A model generated the notes under the pieces. That model was not told the origin of the DNA, did not search any database, and saw only the letters and a list, made by a program, of their open reading frames with translations. The position numbers were made by a program, and so were the translations under genes. 64,000 bases of DNA. Origin: Roseiarcus sp963759955. GTDB lineage: Bacteria > Pseudomonadota > Alphaproteobacteria > Rhizobiales > Beijerinckiaceae. Within the stretch, counting starts at the first letter, position 1, and each line of letters starts with the position of its first letter. The DNA lies in contig CAVXCA010000040.1 of the NCBI GenBank assembly GCA_963759955.1, positions 1 to 64,000 on the forward strand, in the 5' to 3' direction. Shown here piece by piece: positions 34,894 through 44,000 of the stretch.

Positions 34894-36946
34894 TACGGCC
34901 GCCATCCTCGGCGACGTCCCCGGCGTCTCCTTGAGAACCGGCGGCGGCGTCTCCAGCCTGCCCGTCATCCACGGCTTCGACGACGAGCGCAACGCCATCC
35001 TGCTCGGCGGCATGTCGATCACCGCCGCCTGCGCCAACCACATGAATCCGGCGCTGTCCTACCTCGGCTCGACCAACGTGCAGAGCGTCGAAGTCTACAC
35101 GGCCAACGTGCCGGTGAGCGTCGGCGGCGATTCGATCGGCGGCACGATCGTCGTCACGCCGCGCGCCCCCGTTTTCGCTCCCGGGGCCGGCGCGCCGGCG
35201 TCGGGCCTGCCGACGCTGGCGATCGCGCCGGGCGTCGCCGCCGGCGGCTCGCTCACCACGATGTTCCGCTCCAACAACAAGAGCACCGACCTGTCGGGGA
35301 CGGCCTATGTCGCCACCGACCACTTCAGCCTCGACTACGACGGCTCATGGGACCGCGGCGACGACTACCACGCCGGCGGCGGCGCGCTGGTCAAGTCGAC
35401 GAACTATGACTCGGAGAACCACGCGCTGACGCTCGGCTACAAGAACGGCGACCAGCTCATCACCGTGCGCGGCGCTCTGCAGGACATCTTCTACCAGGGG
35501 TTCCCCGACGAGCGCATGGACATGCTCTACAACCACGAGAACTCGGTCAATTTCGACTACAAGGGCGGCATGGGCTGGGGGCAGCTCGACGTCGGCGCCT
35601 ACTACCAGCACGTCCAGCACTACATGAACTTCCTCGCCGACCGGGATAGCATGATGCCCATGCCCATGTACACCGACGGCCAGGACTTCGGCTACAAGCT
35701 CAAGGCGACGATCGCCGCCAGCAAGATCGACACTATCCGCATCGGCAACGAACTCCACGACCAGACCTACAATGAATGGTGGCCGCCGGTCGCCGGCATG
35801 GCCCCAGGCATGTGCTGCAACACTTTCCAGAACATCAACGACGGCACGCGCGACGTGCTGGGGACTTACGCCGAATGGGAGCGCGCGTGGACGCCGCAGT
35901 GGACGACTCTGTTCGGCGCGCGCAACGACGTCGTATGGATGAACACCGGCGACGTGCAGGGCTACAGCGACGTCACGGCGGCGCAGTATCCTTACGTTCG
36001 CTACGCGACCGACGCAGCGGCGTTCAACGCCCAGGACCACGCCAAGACCGACGACAATTTCGACTTCACCGCGCTGGCGCGCTACAGCCCCGACACCGAC
36101 AGCGCCTATGAGTTCGGCTACACGCGCAAGACGCGTTCGCCCAGCATTTTCGAGCGCTACGCCTGGTCGACCGGCCTCATGGCGTCGAGCATGGTCGGGT
36201 GGTTCGGCGACATGAACGGCTACGTCGGCAACCTCAACCTAAAGCCCGAGGTCGCCAACACGGTCAGCGCGACCGCCGATTGGCATGGCGGCGACCATGA
36301 CGCGTGGGGGCTGAAGGTCACGCCTTACTTCAGCTACGTGCAGGACTACATCGACGCCACCGTCATCGGCGAGTCGCTGAACAGCCACAACGCCGTGCTG
36401 CAATTCACCAACCACAATGCCGAGCTCTACGGCTTCGACGCATCGGGACATTACCGGATCGCCGAGAGCCAGACCTTCGGGGTCTTCAATCTGGTCGGTC
36501 AGCTCGGCTACGTGCGCGGGATCGATCTCGATCCCTCGCCCGTCCCCACGGCTTACGGCGCCTACGCGAAGGAGAGCAAGAACCTCTACGGCATGATGCC
36601 GCTGAACGGAAAGGGGGCGCTGACGCAGACGCTCGACCTGTTCGGCGGCAAGTGGACCAACTCGGTTGAGCTGCAGGCGGTCGCCGCCAAGATGGAGGTC
36701 GACACCGAGCGGCTGGAGCCGAGGACCCCCGCCTACGCGCTGACGAACCTGCGTTCGAGCTACGAGATCCGCAACATCCGCTTCGACCTCGGCGTCGAGA
36801 ACCTGTTCGATAAATCCTACTACCTGCCGCTCAGCGGGACCGACTACTACTCCATGAAAGCCACGGTGCCCGCAGACCCCAACGAGTGGCAGGCTGTCCC
36901 CGGCATGGGCCGCACGCTCTACGCCGGCATGACGGTGAAGTTCTGA
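34679..36946 (+). CDS. TonB-dependent receptor, copper (OprC/NosA)-like, copy B
   Basis: A 755-residue paralog of copy A, also with a GTG start. The first ~80 residues are near-identical and the rest clearly diverged but alignable. It keeps ACANHMNPALSYL in the plug and Met/Cys-rich sites MMPMPMYTDG and GMAPGMCCNTFQN, and ends RTLYAGMTVKF. The receptors probably recognise related copper complexes. Confidence 0.85.
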   Translation: MTKLLTVLVARAALAPCAALAQQSTPQSLPNVEIVAPAQSANPGNANAAAASPNYTPVPAATIAARSAGSPDTAAILGDVPGVSLRTGGGVSSLPVIHGFDDERNAILLGGMSITAACANHMNPALSYLGSTNVQSVEVYTANVPVSVGGDSIGGTIVVTPRAPVFAPGAGAPASGLPTLAIAPGVAAGGSLTTMFRSNNKSTDLSGTAYVATDHFSLDYDGSWDRGDDYHAGGGALVKSTNYDSENHALTLGYKNGDQLITVRGALQDIFYQGFPDERMDMLYNHENSVNFDYKGGMGWGQLDVGAYYQHVQHYMNFLADRDSMMPMPMYTDGQDFGYKLKATIAASKIDTIRIGNELHDQTYNEWWPPVAGMAPGMCCNTFQNINDGTRDVLGTYAEWERAWTPQWTTLFGARNDVVWMNTGDVQGYSDVTAAQYPYVRYATDAAAFNAQDHAKTDDNFDFTALARYSPDTDSAYEFGYTRKTRSPSIFERYAWSTGLMASSMVGWFGDMNGYVGNLNLKPEVANTVSATADWHGGDHDAWGLKVTPYFSYVQDYIDATVIGESLNSHNAVLQFTNHNAELYGFDASGHYRIAESQTFGVFNLVGQLGYVRGIDLDPSPVPTAYGAYAKESKNLYGMMPLNGKGALTQTLDLFGGKWTNSVELQAVAAKMEVDTERLEPRTPAYALTNLRSSYEIRNIRFDLGVENLFDKSYYLPLSGTDYYSMKATVPADPNEWQAVPGMGRTLYAGMTVKF

Positions 36947-36956
36947 GCGCAAGCGC

Positions 36957-36982
36957 CCCGCCCGGCCGTATGGCCGGGCGGG
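36957..36982 (+). terminator. Strong hairpin after receptor copy B
   Basis: CCCGCCCGGCC/GGCCGGGCGGG with a GTAT loop, 10 bases after the stop. It matches the hairpin after copy A except in the loop. Confidence 0.6.
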
Positions 36983-36994
36983 CTGCGCACGGCC

Positions 36995-37207
36995 TCAGGT
37001 CTCGGGCTCGTCGTTCTTGGCGTCGGACATCAACTTCCACAGCGCGACGCCGACGTCGAATACATGAGTCCAGCCGCAGGCTTCGCAACCGTATTCGCGC
37101 ATGTCGCGGCCGGACGAGGTGTCCTTGTCGACGAGTCGCGTCCGCCCGCCGCACCTCGGGCATCGCCGCTCGACGCAAGCCAGGTCATAGAGAGCCTGTT
37201 CATCCAT
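36995..37207 (-). CDS. Small zinc-ribbon protein
   Basis: A 70-residue protein starting MDEQALYDLACVERRCPRCGG. Two Cys pairs, CPRC and CEAC, lie about 28 residues apart and form a probable zinc ribbon. The family and role are not recognised. The shorter start is chosen because the upstream extension (to 37270) is Ala/Arg-rich and unsupported. Confidence 0.5.
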   Translation of the reverse strand: MDEQALYDLACVERRCPRCGGRTRLVDKDTSSGRDMREYGCEACGWTHVFDVGVALWKLMSDAKNDEPET

Positions 37208-37382
37208 TGGAAAAGTCCCGGCGCCGGTCGCTGAGCCGGCAGCTTCCGACCGGGCCGCGCTGCGGGTCAAGCGCGCCGACCGCCGCTGCGATCAATGGGG
37301 AACATGAAGAACAGCCAACGCTATCGAGGAACGATCGGCAAACAACAGTCAATAGTTCGTAACATTCACCGCCAGACCCTGT

Positions 37383-37886
37383 CTATGTGAATTTAAACGC
37401 GAAACATCGCGCACGATAGAACGGGCATGTTTTGGCGCGACAACGCTGACAGAAATACAACCATTGACCGCAATACCACATCGCCGCGGATAATATAAAA
37501 ACGACAAACAAGACAGGCTGCGAACGCAACCAGTATAGAGGATACGTTGGCAGCAGAAAAAATATCAGATAAAATAGCCATTTTTCTATTGCACTAAACG
37601 GCGTCGTCTTGCGTTGCTTCACAAGCCATTTCGTCCATGTAGAAGGAAATTGAAGGCAATCGCCGTAACCATAAAGATGCGGACATCTTGGGCAAATCAG
37701 ATGCCTCATGATGATTCCGGGCACGCCGTAGCCATAGACAATTATATATGGCGGAAGCCAATGCCAGTCCGCGCGTGCAATGCCGACTATGCCGACGATA
37801 GCCATCACCTGAAATGATAGCTGCGCATAAAATTTTTCCCACAACTTGAACGTTTTAGAAAGCGGACGTTTACTTTCACTATTCAT
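37383..37886 (-). CDS. Cys-rich inner membrane protein of unknown function
   Basis: A 167-residue protein with about four hydrophobic helices (for example FQVMAIVGIVGIARA, WLFYLIFFLLPTYPLYW and VLFVVFILSAAMWYCGQWLYF). Cys pairs lie at LICPRCPHLYGYG and at the C-terminus in CQRCRAKTCPFYRARC. Codon use is markedly AT-richer than the neighbours, suggesting transfer. It sits between the copper-receptor units and an IS4 element. Metal or redox function is only a guess. Confidence 0.65.
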   Translation of the reverse strand: MNSESKRPLSKTFKLWEKFYAQLSFQVMAIVGIVGIARADWHWLPPYIIVYGYGVPGIIMRHLICPRCPHLYGYGDCLQFPSTWTKWLVKQRKTTPFSAIEKWLFYLIFFLLPTYPLYWLRSQPVLFVVFILSAAMWYCGQWLYFCQRCRAKTCPFYRARCFAFKFT

Positions 37887-37958
37887 AGCGCTTCTCTAAT
37901 AACAACTTGCTGTAATACCACTTCCCGGTGAGTGTGACCGGCGGGAAGACACTCTCGT

Positions 37959-39272
37959 GCCGTCATGGCCGGGACAAGCCCACGACTGTCCGGTTCATGA
38001 TGAGCTCCAGTTTAGGGAGAGCTGCCGAGAGTCGCGCGGCGGCGGTTTTTGCGGTTGCTTGAGGCAGGTGAAGTCTCTTCGATGCATCAGGTTCGCGCGC
38101 ACGAGTCGCGTGGTTTCGAGCAGGGTTTGATTGTCTTGCGCCATCTTTCGCAAAAGGCTCAGCAACAGAAAGGCGATCAGCGCGACGGCGATCTGAATGC
38201 GCACGGCGTTCTCGGAGCGGCCTATGAAATGGGTGATTTTCAAGGTTTGCTTCATCACGCGGAAGAACAATTCGATTTGCCAGCGCCGCTTGTAGAGGTC
38301 GGAGATTTCTTTGGCGGGCGCGTCCAGATCGTTGGACAGAATCCGCAACGTCCCCCCGGTCTCCATCGTCACGACGACCTCGCGCACCGCGCCTTGCATC
38401 GGATTCTTGCGGTTTTTAGCCTGACGGCCCGGCAGAAAGCCGGTTCGATCGCTGACGACGCCCGTTCCCGGCGCGACGGGCATGGATCGGGCCGAAAGGA
38501 GCGGCGTGTTCTTCTTGAACCGCGTCACGATGCGGCAGTCCGCCTCGTCGAGCGCGGCCCACCAGCCATAATCGTAATAGCCGAGGTCGAAGACATAGGT
38601 CGCGCCCGCTTCGATCGGCATCGCTTTGGCCGCGACGATGTCGTTGACCGTGGCCTCGGTGACCATGTGATAGATCGGGCAGCCCAGATCGGGGTCGTAG
38701 ACGAAATGCGCCTTGGCGCCGCAGACCTCGGCCGAAAAGCGCGCCCACTGCGTCCCTGCGCCCGCCAGATGCAGGCTGGTCGAGTTGATCAGCCGCACCG
38801 CATCGCCCATCTTGCGGCGCAGGCCGCGCGTCGCCATGCCCAGCATATGCATGAAAAGCCCGGAGAAAACCCTGGAATCCCGGTCGCGGTTGGCGTCTGC
38901 GAAGGTCGAGCGCGCCGGAGCGGCGCCGCCCGCATGATAAAGCCGCGCCTGATGGCTCGCCATCGACGCTTGGATGTCGCGCAGCGAATGCGAGCCCGAC
39001 AATTGACCGAACAGCAGCACCGACAGCTGCCGCTTGGTCGTGAAACTGCGAACCAGATCGTCGGTCCCGTGCTTCTCCACAAGCCGCTCAAAGACAGACC
39101 AGGGAAGCAGTTTCAAAACGTCGCGGAAGACCGTATTCGTATGGGGCACGGCGCTGATCCTTTTCATGTCCAAGCGAGTCGCCAAACTCTGGAAATGATT
39201 AGAATCAACGCCGTGCGCCGGCGCCAGCAAAATCGAACCGGACAGCCTTGGGTCAAGCCCGGCCATGACGGC
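37959..39272 (-). mobile_element. IS4-family element
   Basis: Imperfect inverted ends start GCCGTCATGGCCGGG on the left and, as the reverse complement, GCCGTCATGGCCGGGCTTG on the right, each followed by ...CTGTCCGGTTC. It contains one transposase gene. No clear target duplication was found, so the exact ends are approximate. Confidence 0.75.
37995..39167 (-). CDS. IS4-family transposase with altered first catalytic residue
   Basis: A 390-residue transposase with an N-terminal DUF4372-like segment and a DDE_Tnp_1 core. The second Asp is in YVFDLGYYDYGWW and the Glu lies in the Y-x2-R-x3-E-x6-K signature YKRRWQIELFFRVMK. The first motif reads LINSTSLHL, with Asn where the family normally has Asp (DST), so this copy is probably inactive. 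The start MKRISAVPHTNTVF at 39167 fits the family N-terminus; an upstream ATG at 39266 lies in the terminal repeat. Confidence 0.85.
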   Translation of the reverse strand: MKRISAVPHTNTVFRDVLKLLPWSVFERLVEKHGTDDLVRSFTTKRQLSVLLFGQLSGSHSLRDIQASMASHQARLYHAGGAAPARSTFADANRDRDSRVFSGLFMHMLGMATRGLRRKMGDAVRLINSTSLHLAGAGTQWARFSAEVCGAKAHFVYDPDLGCPIYHMVTEATVNDIVAAKAMPIEAGATYVFDLGYYDYGWWAALDEADCRIVTRFKKNTPLLSARSMPVAPGTGVVSDRTGFLPGRQAKNRKNPMQGAVREVVVTMETGGTLRILSNDLDAPAKEISDLYKRRWQIELFFRVMKQTLKITHFIGRSENAVRIQIAVALIAFLLLSLLRKMAQDNQTLLETTRLVRANLMHRRDFTCLKQPQKPPPRDSRQLSLNWSSS

Positions 39273-39595
39273 GTTGGGTTCTCCGAGATTTGTTCAACGA
39301 GTCGCCCTCAACGAGGCTTGGCATAACAAGGTGAACAGCGATGCCTATTGCCGCGATAGCTCTTTCGAACTCAAGATGCGCCGACAGCCTGAGGTTCGTG
39401 AACTTCGCAACGACCGTGGAGCAGCCCCTCGCCCCGCTGCGCAACTACCCTTCCACGCGATGGCGCGGAACCAGATGAATGCATCATTCACCCCCGACGC
39501 GGCGCCGACAAGCGCGCGTTTTGTCGCGACGCCAGCTTGCAACGCTCGTCGCAACGCCTGCCGACCGTCGCATTCTTCGTCCGCAACCCGCGCTA
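39273..39595. other. Spacer between the IS4 and IS630 elements
   Basis: About 320 bases bounded by two mobile elements. Only short unsupported frames are seen, and no gene remnant was recognised. Confidence 0.4.
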
Positions 39596-40741
39596 GTGGA
39601 TGAAATCTGACATTTGAATCCTATTGAGGATTCCCGGCGGACTGGCGATGTGCGAGTCTGGCGCATGCGCACGGGAATATCGCTTGCCGTTTCGGCGGAA
39701 GATCGGCTCCGGCTTTTGGCTCTGATCAAGGATCGCAACGCGCCGCAGAAGCACGTTTGGCGGGGCCAGATCGTGCTTTTGACGGCCGACGGCGTGGGCA
39801 CGAACGAGATCATGCGCCGGACGGGCAAGTCGAAAACTTGTGTCTGGCGCTGGCAGGAACGGTTCGCCGACGAAGGGTTCGAGGGGCTGGCGCGCGACAA
39901 GACGCGGCCTTCGCGCGTCAAGCTGCTGGCGGACGAGATCGTTGCGCGGGTCGTGGCCCTGACGCTCGATCCGCCGCCGGGGGAGACAACGCATTGGACC
40001 GGCGCTTTGATGGCGAAGGCCTCGGGCGTCTCCGTCAGCTCGGTTCAACGCATCTGGCGCAAACATGGTCTTCAGCCGCACCGCATGCGGCAGTTCAAAC
40101 TTTCCAACGATCCGAAATTCATCGAGAAGCTGCGCGATGTGGTCGGGCTCTATGTCGATCCGCCCGCGCACGCCATCGTCCTGTCTCTCGACGAGAAGAG
40201 CCAAATTCAGGCGCTCGACCGCACCCAGCCCGGGCTGCCGCTCAAGAAGGGCCGCGCCGGCACGATGACCCACGACTACGTCAGGAACGGCACGACGACG
40301 CTGTTCGCCGCCATGAATATTCTCGACGGCACGGTCATCGGCCAAAACATGCAGCGCCACCGCCATCAGGAGTTCATCCGCTTTCTCAACGCCATCGACG
40401 CTCGGGTTCCCGCCGGCAAGATGGTGCATGTGATCCTCGACAATTACGCCGCCCACAAGCATCCCAAAGTGCTCCAGTGGCTCGCTCGGCACGAGCGGTT
40501 CGTCTTCCACTTCACGCCGACGTCCTGCTCGTGGCTCAACGCCGTCGAAGGCTTCTTCGCCACGCTCACCAAGCGCAGACTCAAGCGCGGCGTATTCCGA
40601 TCGGTCGTCGATTTGCAGGCCGCCATCAATCGATTCCTCGAAGAGCACAATCGGCAATCCGCGCCCTTCACCTGGACCGCCGACCCCAATAAAATCATCG
40701 CCGCCGTCAGGCGCGGGCACCAAGTGTTGGATTCGATCCAC
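39596..40741 (+). mobile_element. IS630-family insertion sequence, copy 2
   Basis: 1146 bases with the same ends as copy 1, flanked by TA (39594-39595 and 40742-40743) from a CTAG target. That CTAG contains the stop codon of the minus-strand otsA, which stays intact because the TA is duplicated. Confidence 0.92.
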
Positions 40742-40744
40742 TAG
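39614..40744 (+). CDS. IS630-family transposase, copy 2
   Basis: A 376-residue transposase almost identical to 27169-28299. The DDE residues are intact in VLSLDEKSQ, VILDNYAAHKH and SWLNAVEGFF. As in copy 1, the stop codon TAG comes from the target TA and the adjacent G. Confidence 0.93.
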   Translation: MNPIEDSRRTGDVRVWRMRTGISLAVSAEDRLRLLALIKDRNAPQKHVWRGQIVLLTADGVGTNEIMRRTGKSKTCVWRWQERFADEGFEGLARDKTRPSRVKLLADEIVARVVALTLDPPPGETTHWTGALMAKASGVSVSSVQRIWRKHGLQPHRMRQFKLSNDPKFIEKLRDVVGLYVDPPAHAIVLSLDEKSQIQALDRTQPGLPLKKGRAGTMTHDYVRNGTTTLFAAMNILDGTVIGQNMQRHRHQEFIRFLNAIDARVPAGKMVHVILDNYAAHKHPKVLQWLARHERFVFHFTPTSCSWLNAVEGFFATLTKRRLKRGVFRSVVDLQAAINRFLEEHNRQSAPFTWTADPNKIIAAVRRGHQVLDSIH

Positions 40745-42201
40745 AAGGCGGCGCCTTTGGGTTGGCCCGACGCACGCTGGCTCGCGGATGCGCCGAACAT
40801 CGAGCGCAACCCCTCGACCAGGCCCGGTCGCTGGCGCGTGTCGCGCAAGGAGGAGAGAAAGCTTTCCGCCCAGTGCTCGACGTCATAGGCCAGCAAGTGC
40901 TCGAACATCGGCGCGTGACGCTCGCGGCGCTCGGCGAGCGGCATTTCCAGGGCGCGTTTGAGCGCCGCCGCCACGCCCTCCGCTTCGTGCGGATTGACGA
41001 TCAGCGCGCCGCCGAGCTCGGCCGCGGCGCCGGCGAATTGCGACAGCACCAGGACGCCCGGACGATCGCCGTCCTGGGCGGCGATGAACTCCTTGGCGAC
41101 GAGGTTCATGCCGTCGCGCAGCGGCGTCACCAGCGCCACGTCCGCGGTGCGATAGACGCCCGCCAACGCGGTGCGCGAATAGGAACGGTTGACGTAGCGG
41201 ATCGGCGTCCACGACGCCTCGCCGTAGCGGCCGTTGATCCTGCCGATCAGGGTGGTCACTTCGTCCTCGATCGCCGCGTATTCCTTGATCTCGCCGCGGC
41301 TCTTGGGCGTGATCTGCAGAAAAGTCACGCGCGAGCGCCATTCCGGATAGAGTTCGAGAAAGCGGTCGAAGGCGTTGATCCGGTGGAGAATTCCTTTGGA
41401 GTAGTCGAGCCGGTCGACGCCGAGCACGAGCCGGCGCCCGGCGAGGCTCTCGGCGATTTCTCGAACGAACGGAGAGCGCGCGGCGTTGCGGGCGAGCCGC
41501 GCGTAGGCGGCGGTCTCGATGCCGACGGGAAAAGCGCCGATGCGCGTCTGACGCCCGTCGATCCAATAGCTGCGGCCGCGGCCCGGCTTGGCGCCCAGCG
41601 AGGTCAGATAGTGGGCGAAATTGTCGCGGTCGTTCTCGGTCTGAAAACCAACCAGATCGTAATAGGTGAGGCTGCCGAGAATGTCTTCGTGATGCGGCAG
41701 CGTCTGCAGGATGTCCGGCGGCGCGCAAGGGATGTGCAGGTAAAAGCCGATCGGATTGAGCCGTCCGCGCGCGCGCAGTTCTCTCGCCAACGGCATCAGG
41801 TGGTAGTCGTGCACCCAGATGATGTCGTCGTCCTCGATGAAGAGGTCGAGCGAGTTGGCGAAGCGACGATTGACGCGCATGTAGCCGCTCCGGTCGGCGC
41901 GCGAATATTCCTGCAGATCGACGCGATAGTGAAGGATCGGCCAAAGCACCCGGTTCGCCAGTCCCTGGTAATATTCCTGGAAATCGACGTCCGAGAGGTC
42001 GATGACGGCGTAGGTGACGCGATTGCGCTGCAGGAAGCGCGGCTGCGCCGCCGGTTCGTCGGCGATGTCGCCGCTCCAACCGAACCAGACGCCCGTTCGG
42101 TTTCGCAGCGCCGCTTTCACGGCGACCGCCAGGCCGCCGGGCATCGTCTTCTTGCCTTCGGCGGGGAGCGCGACACGGTTCGATACGATGATCAGGCGCA
42201 T
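40741..42201 (-). CDS. otsA: Trehalose-6-phosphate synthase
   Basis: GT20 enzyme joining UDP-glucose and glucose-6-phosphate. It begins MRLIIVSNRVALP and contains WFGWSGDI, VNRRFANSLDLFIEDDDIIWVHDYHLMPLARELR and LGVDRLDYSKGILHRINAFDRFL, the last binding the donor nucleotide. VTPLRDGMNLVAKEFIAAQ is a further signature. The ATG at 42201 is chosen since the AGGAGG site at 42209-42214 is well spaced from it and too close to the ATG at 42207. Length 486 is normal. The stop codon lies in the CTAG target of IS630 copy 2. Confidence 0.95.
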   Translation of the reverse strand: MRLIIVSNRVALPAEGKKTMPGGLAVAVKAALRNRTGVWFGWSGDIADEPAAQPRFLQRNRVTYAVIDLSDVDFQEYYQGLANRVLWPILHYRVDLQEYSRADRSGYMRVNRRFANSLDLFIEDDDIIWVHDYHLMPLARELRARGRLNPIGFYLHIPCAPPDILQTLPHHEDILGSLTYYDLVGFQTENDRDNFAHYLTSLGAKPGRGRSYWIDGRQTRIGAFPVGIETAAYARLARNAARSPFVREIAESLAGRRLVLGVDRLDYSKGILHRINAFDRFLELYPEWRSRVTFLQITPKSRGEIKEYAAIEDEVTTLIGRINGRYGEASWTPIRYVNRSYSRTALAGVYRTADVALVTPLRDGMNLVAKEFIAAQDGDRPGVLVLSQFAGAAAELGGALIVNPHEAEGVAAALKRALEMPLAERRERHAPMFEHLLAYDVEHWAESFLSSLRDTRQRPGLVEGLRSMFGASASQRASGQPKGAAF

Positions 42202-44000
42202 GTCCATGCCTCCTGCCAACTCAACGACAGCCTGGTCGCCGTATTGATGATCCCGGCCATCGAATAGGCTTGCGGAAAATTGCCCCAAAGCTCTCCCGTC
42301 TCGGGATGAACGTCTTCCGACAGCAGCCCGAACGAATTGCGGCAGGAGAGGATGGACTCGAATCGTTCGCGCGCTTCGTCCCGGCGGCCGACGGCGGCGA
42401 GCGCGTCCGCGTACCAAAAATTGCAGGCCAGAAACGCCGTCTCCGGCGCGCCGAAATCGTCTTCGACGGCGTAGCGCATGATGCGCCCGTTGCGCATCAA
42501 TTCCCGCCCGATCGTCTCGCAGGTCCGGCGGAACCGTTCATCCGAAGGGCTGACCAGACCGAGACGGGCCAGCAACAGCACGCTGGCGTCGAGATCAGGC
42601 TGGCCGAGGGCGCCGGTGAAGGCGCCGCGCGATTCGCTCCACGCTTCGGCGAGAATTCTGCTTGCGATGGCGCTCGCGCTACGCGCCCAATATTGCGCGC
42701 GCTCCTGCAGATCGAGCCGGCGCGCGATCTGGCCGAGGCGGTCGCAGGCGGCCCAGCACAACGCCGCCGAATAGGTGTGGACCCGCTTTCGCCCACGATA
42801 TTCCCAAATGCCGGCGTCCGGCTCGAACGCGAATTTTCGCGCCCGTTCGCCAAGCGCCTCGAGCTGGCTGAACAAAGCCGGATCGCCCATTTTCGGCAAC
42901 CGCTCGTCGACGAACATTTGCTTGGCGCCGAGCACGACGCTGCCGTAGGCGTCATGCTGCAATTGCCCGGCCGCCTGATTGCCGATGCGCACGGGCCCGT
43001 GCCCGAAATACCCCTTGAGGTTGGGCGCGACCACCTCGTCGAGCGCGGTGAACGGCACGACGCCTTGCACCGGCTGCATGTTCTCCCGTCCCTCGACCGC
43101 GACGGTCGTGATATAGTTTATGTAGGATTCCATCGTGTGCGTGGCGCCGAGCCGATTCAGCGCATCGACGACGAAGAAGGCGTCTCGCAACCAGCAATAG
43201 CGGTAGTCCCAGGTGCGCGGCGTCCTCGGCGCTTCGGGGATCGACGTCGTCAGCGCGGCGACAATGGCGCCCGTTTCCTCGTAGTTGCACAACTTCAGCG
43301 TAATCGCCGCGCGTATGACCGCCGACTGCCACTCGAACGGCACGCCGAGATGGCGCACCCATTCGCGCCAATGCTCCCCGGTAAGCTCGACGAATTCCCG
43401 ACACGTCCCGTCGATCGCGGCAGGAAACGGATCGTCCTGTCCCAGGATGAGACTCACCGGCCGGGTCAAGGCGAAGCTGGTTTCGGCGACGACATAAGAC
43501 AGCGGCGCGTCCGTCGTCAGGCGCATCACTTCGCCGTCGCCGATGTAACGAATGTGATTGGAGCCGACTGCGACCTCCTCCACCGGACGGCCGTAATCGT
43601 AAGTCGGCCGCACTTTGATGGCGATCCGCGGCAGGCCGGCGATGGGCTCGATACGGCGAATGAGCTGCGGCGGCCGAAAGATGCGTCCATATCGCTCGAA
43701 TCGCGGCGCAAAGTCGGTGACGCGCACTTTCGCTCCGCGCGAATCGGTGAGGATGGTCTCGACCAGCGCGGTGTTGCGAACGTATTGCGATCGGGCCTCA
43801 TAGAGATCGGCGAGCGCGACCTCGCAAAAGCCCTTCTCGTCGTCGCCGGCCAGCAATCTCGAGAAGATGGGGTTAGAGTCGAAGCGCGGGAAACACCACC
43901 AGACGATTCGCGCGCGCTGATCGACAAGAGCGGCGATGCGACTGTTGCCGATCACCGCCAAGTCGAGGTTGCCTTCCCTTTCAGGCGCTGCGCTGTTCAT
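42192..44000 (-). CDS. GH15-family glycoside hydrolase (glucoamylase/trehalase-like)
   Basis: A 602-residue soluble hydrolase starting MNSAAPEREG. The N-terminal beta-sandwich contains IGNSRIAALVDQRARIVWWCFPRFDSNPIFSRLL. The (alpha/alpha)6 barrel contains TWDYRYCWLRDAFF (catalytic Glu/Asp region) and PETGELWGNFPQAYSM near the end. Bacterial GH15 proteins of this type in otsAB loci can act as trehalases, so a trehalose turnover role is inferred. It overlaps otsB by ATGA (43997-44000) and otsA by ~10 bases. Confidence 0.88.
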   Translation of the reverse strand: MNSAAPEREGNLDLAVIGNSRIAALVDQRARIVWWCFPRFDSNPIFSRLLAGDDEKGFCEVALADLYEARSQYVRNTALVETILTDSRGAKVRVTDFAPRFERYGRIFRPPQLIRRIEPIAGLPRIAIKVRPTYDYGRPVEEVAVGSNHIRYIGDGEVMRLTTDAPLSYVVAETSFALTRPVSLILGQDDPFPAAIDGTCREFVELTGEHWREWVRHLGVPFEWQSAVIRAAITLKLCNYEETGAIVAALTTSIPEAPRTPRTWDYRYCWLRDAFFVVDALNRLGATHTMESYINYITTVAVEGRENMQPVQGVVPFTALDEVVAPNLKGYFGHGPVRIGNQAAGQLQHDAYGSVVLGAKQMFVDERLPKMGDPALFSQLEALGERARKFAFEPDAGIWEYRGRKRVHTYSAALCWAACDRLGQIARRLDLQERAQYWARSASAIASRILAEAWSESRGAFTGALGQPDLDASVLLLARLGLVSPSDERFRRTCETIGRELMRNGRIMRYAVEDDFGAPETAFLACNFWYADALAAVGRRDEARERFESILSCRNSFGLLSEDVHPETGELWGNFPQAYSMAGIINTATRLSLSWQEAWTCA

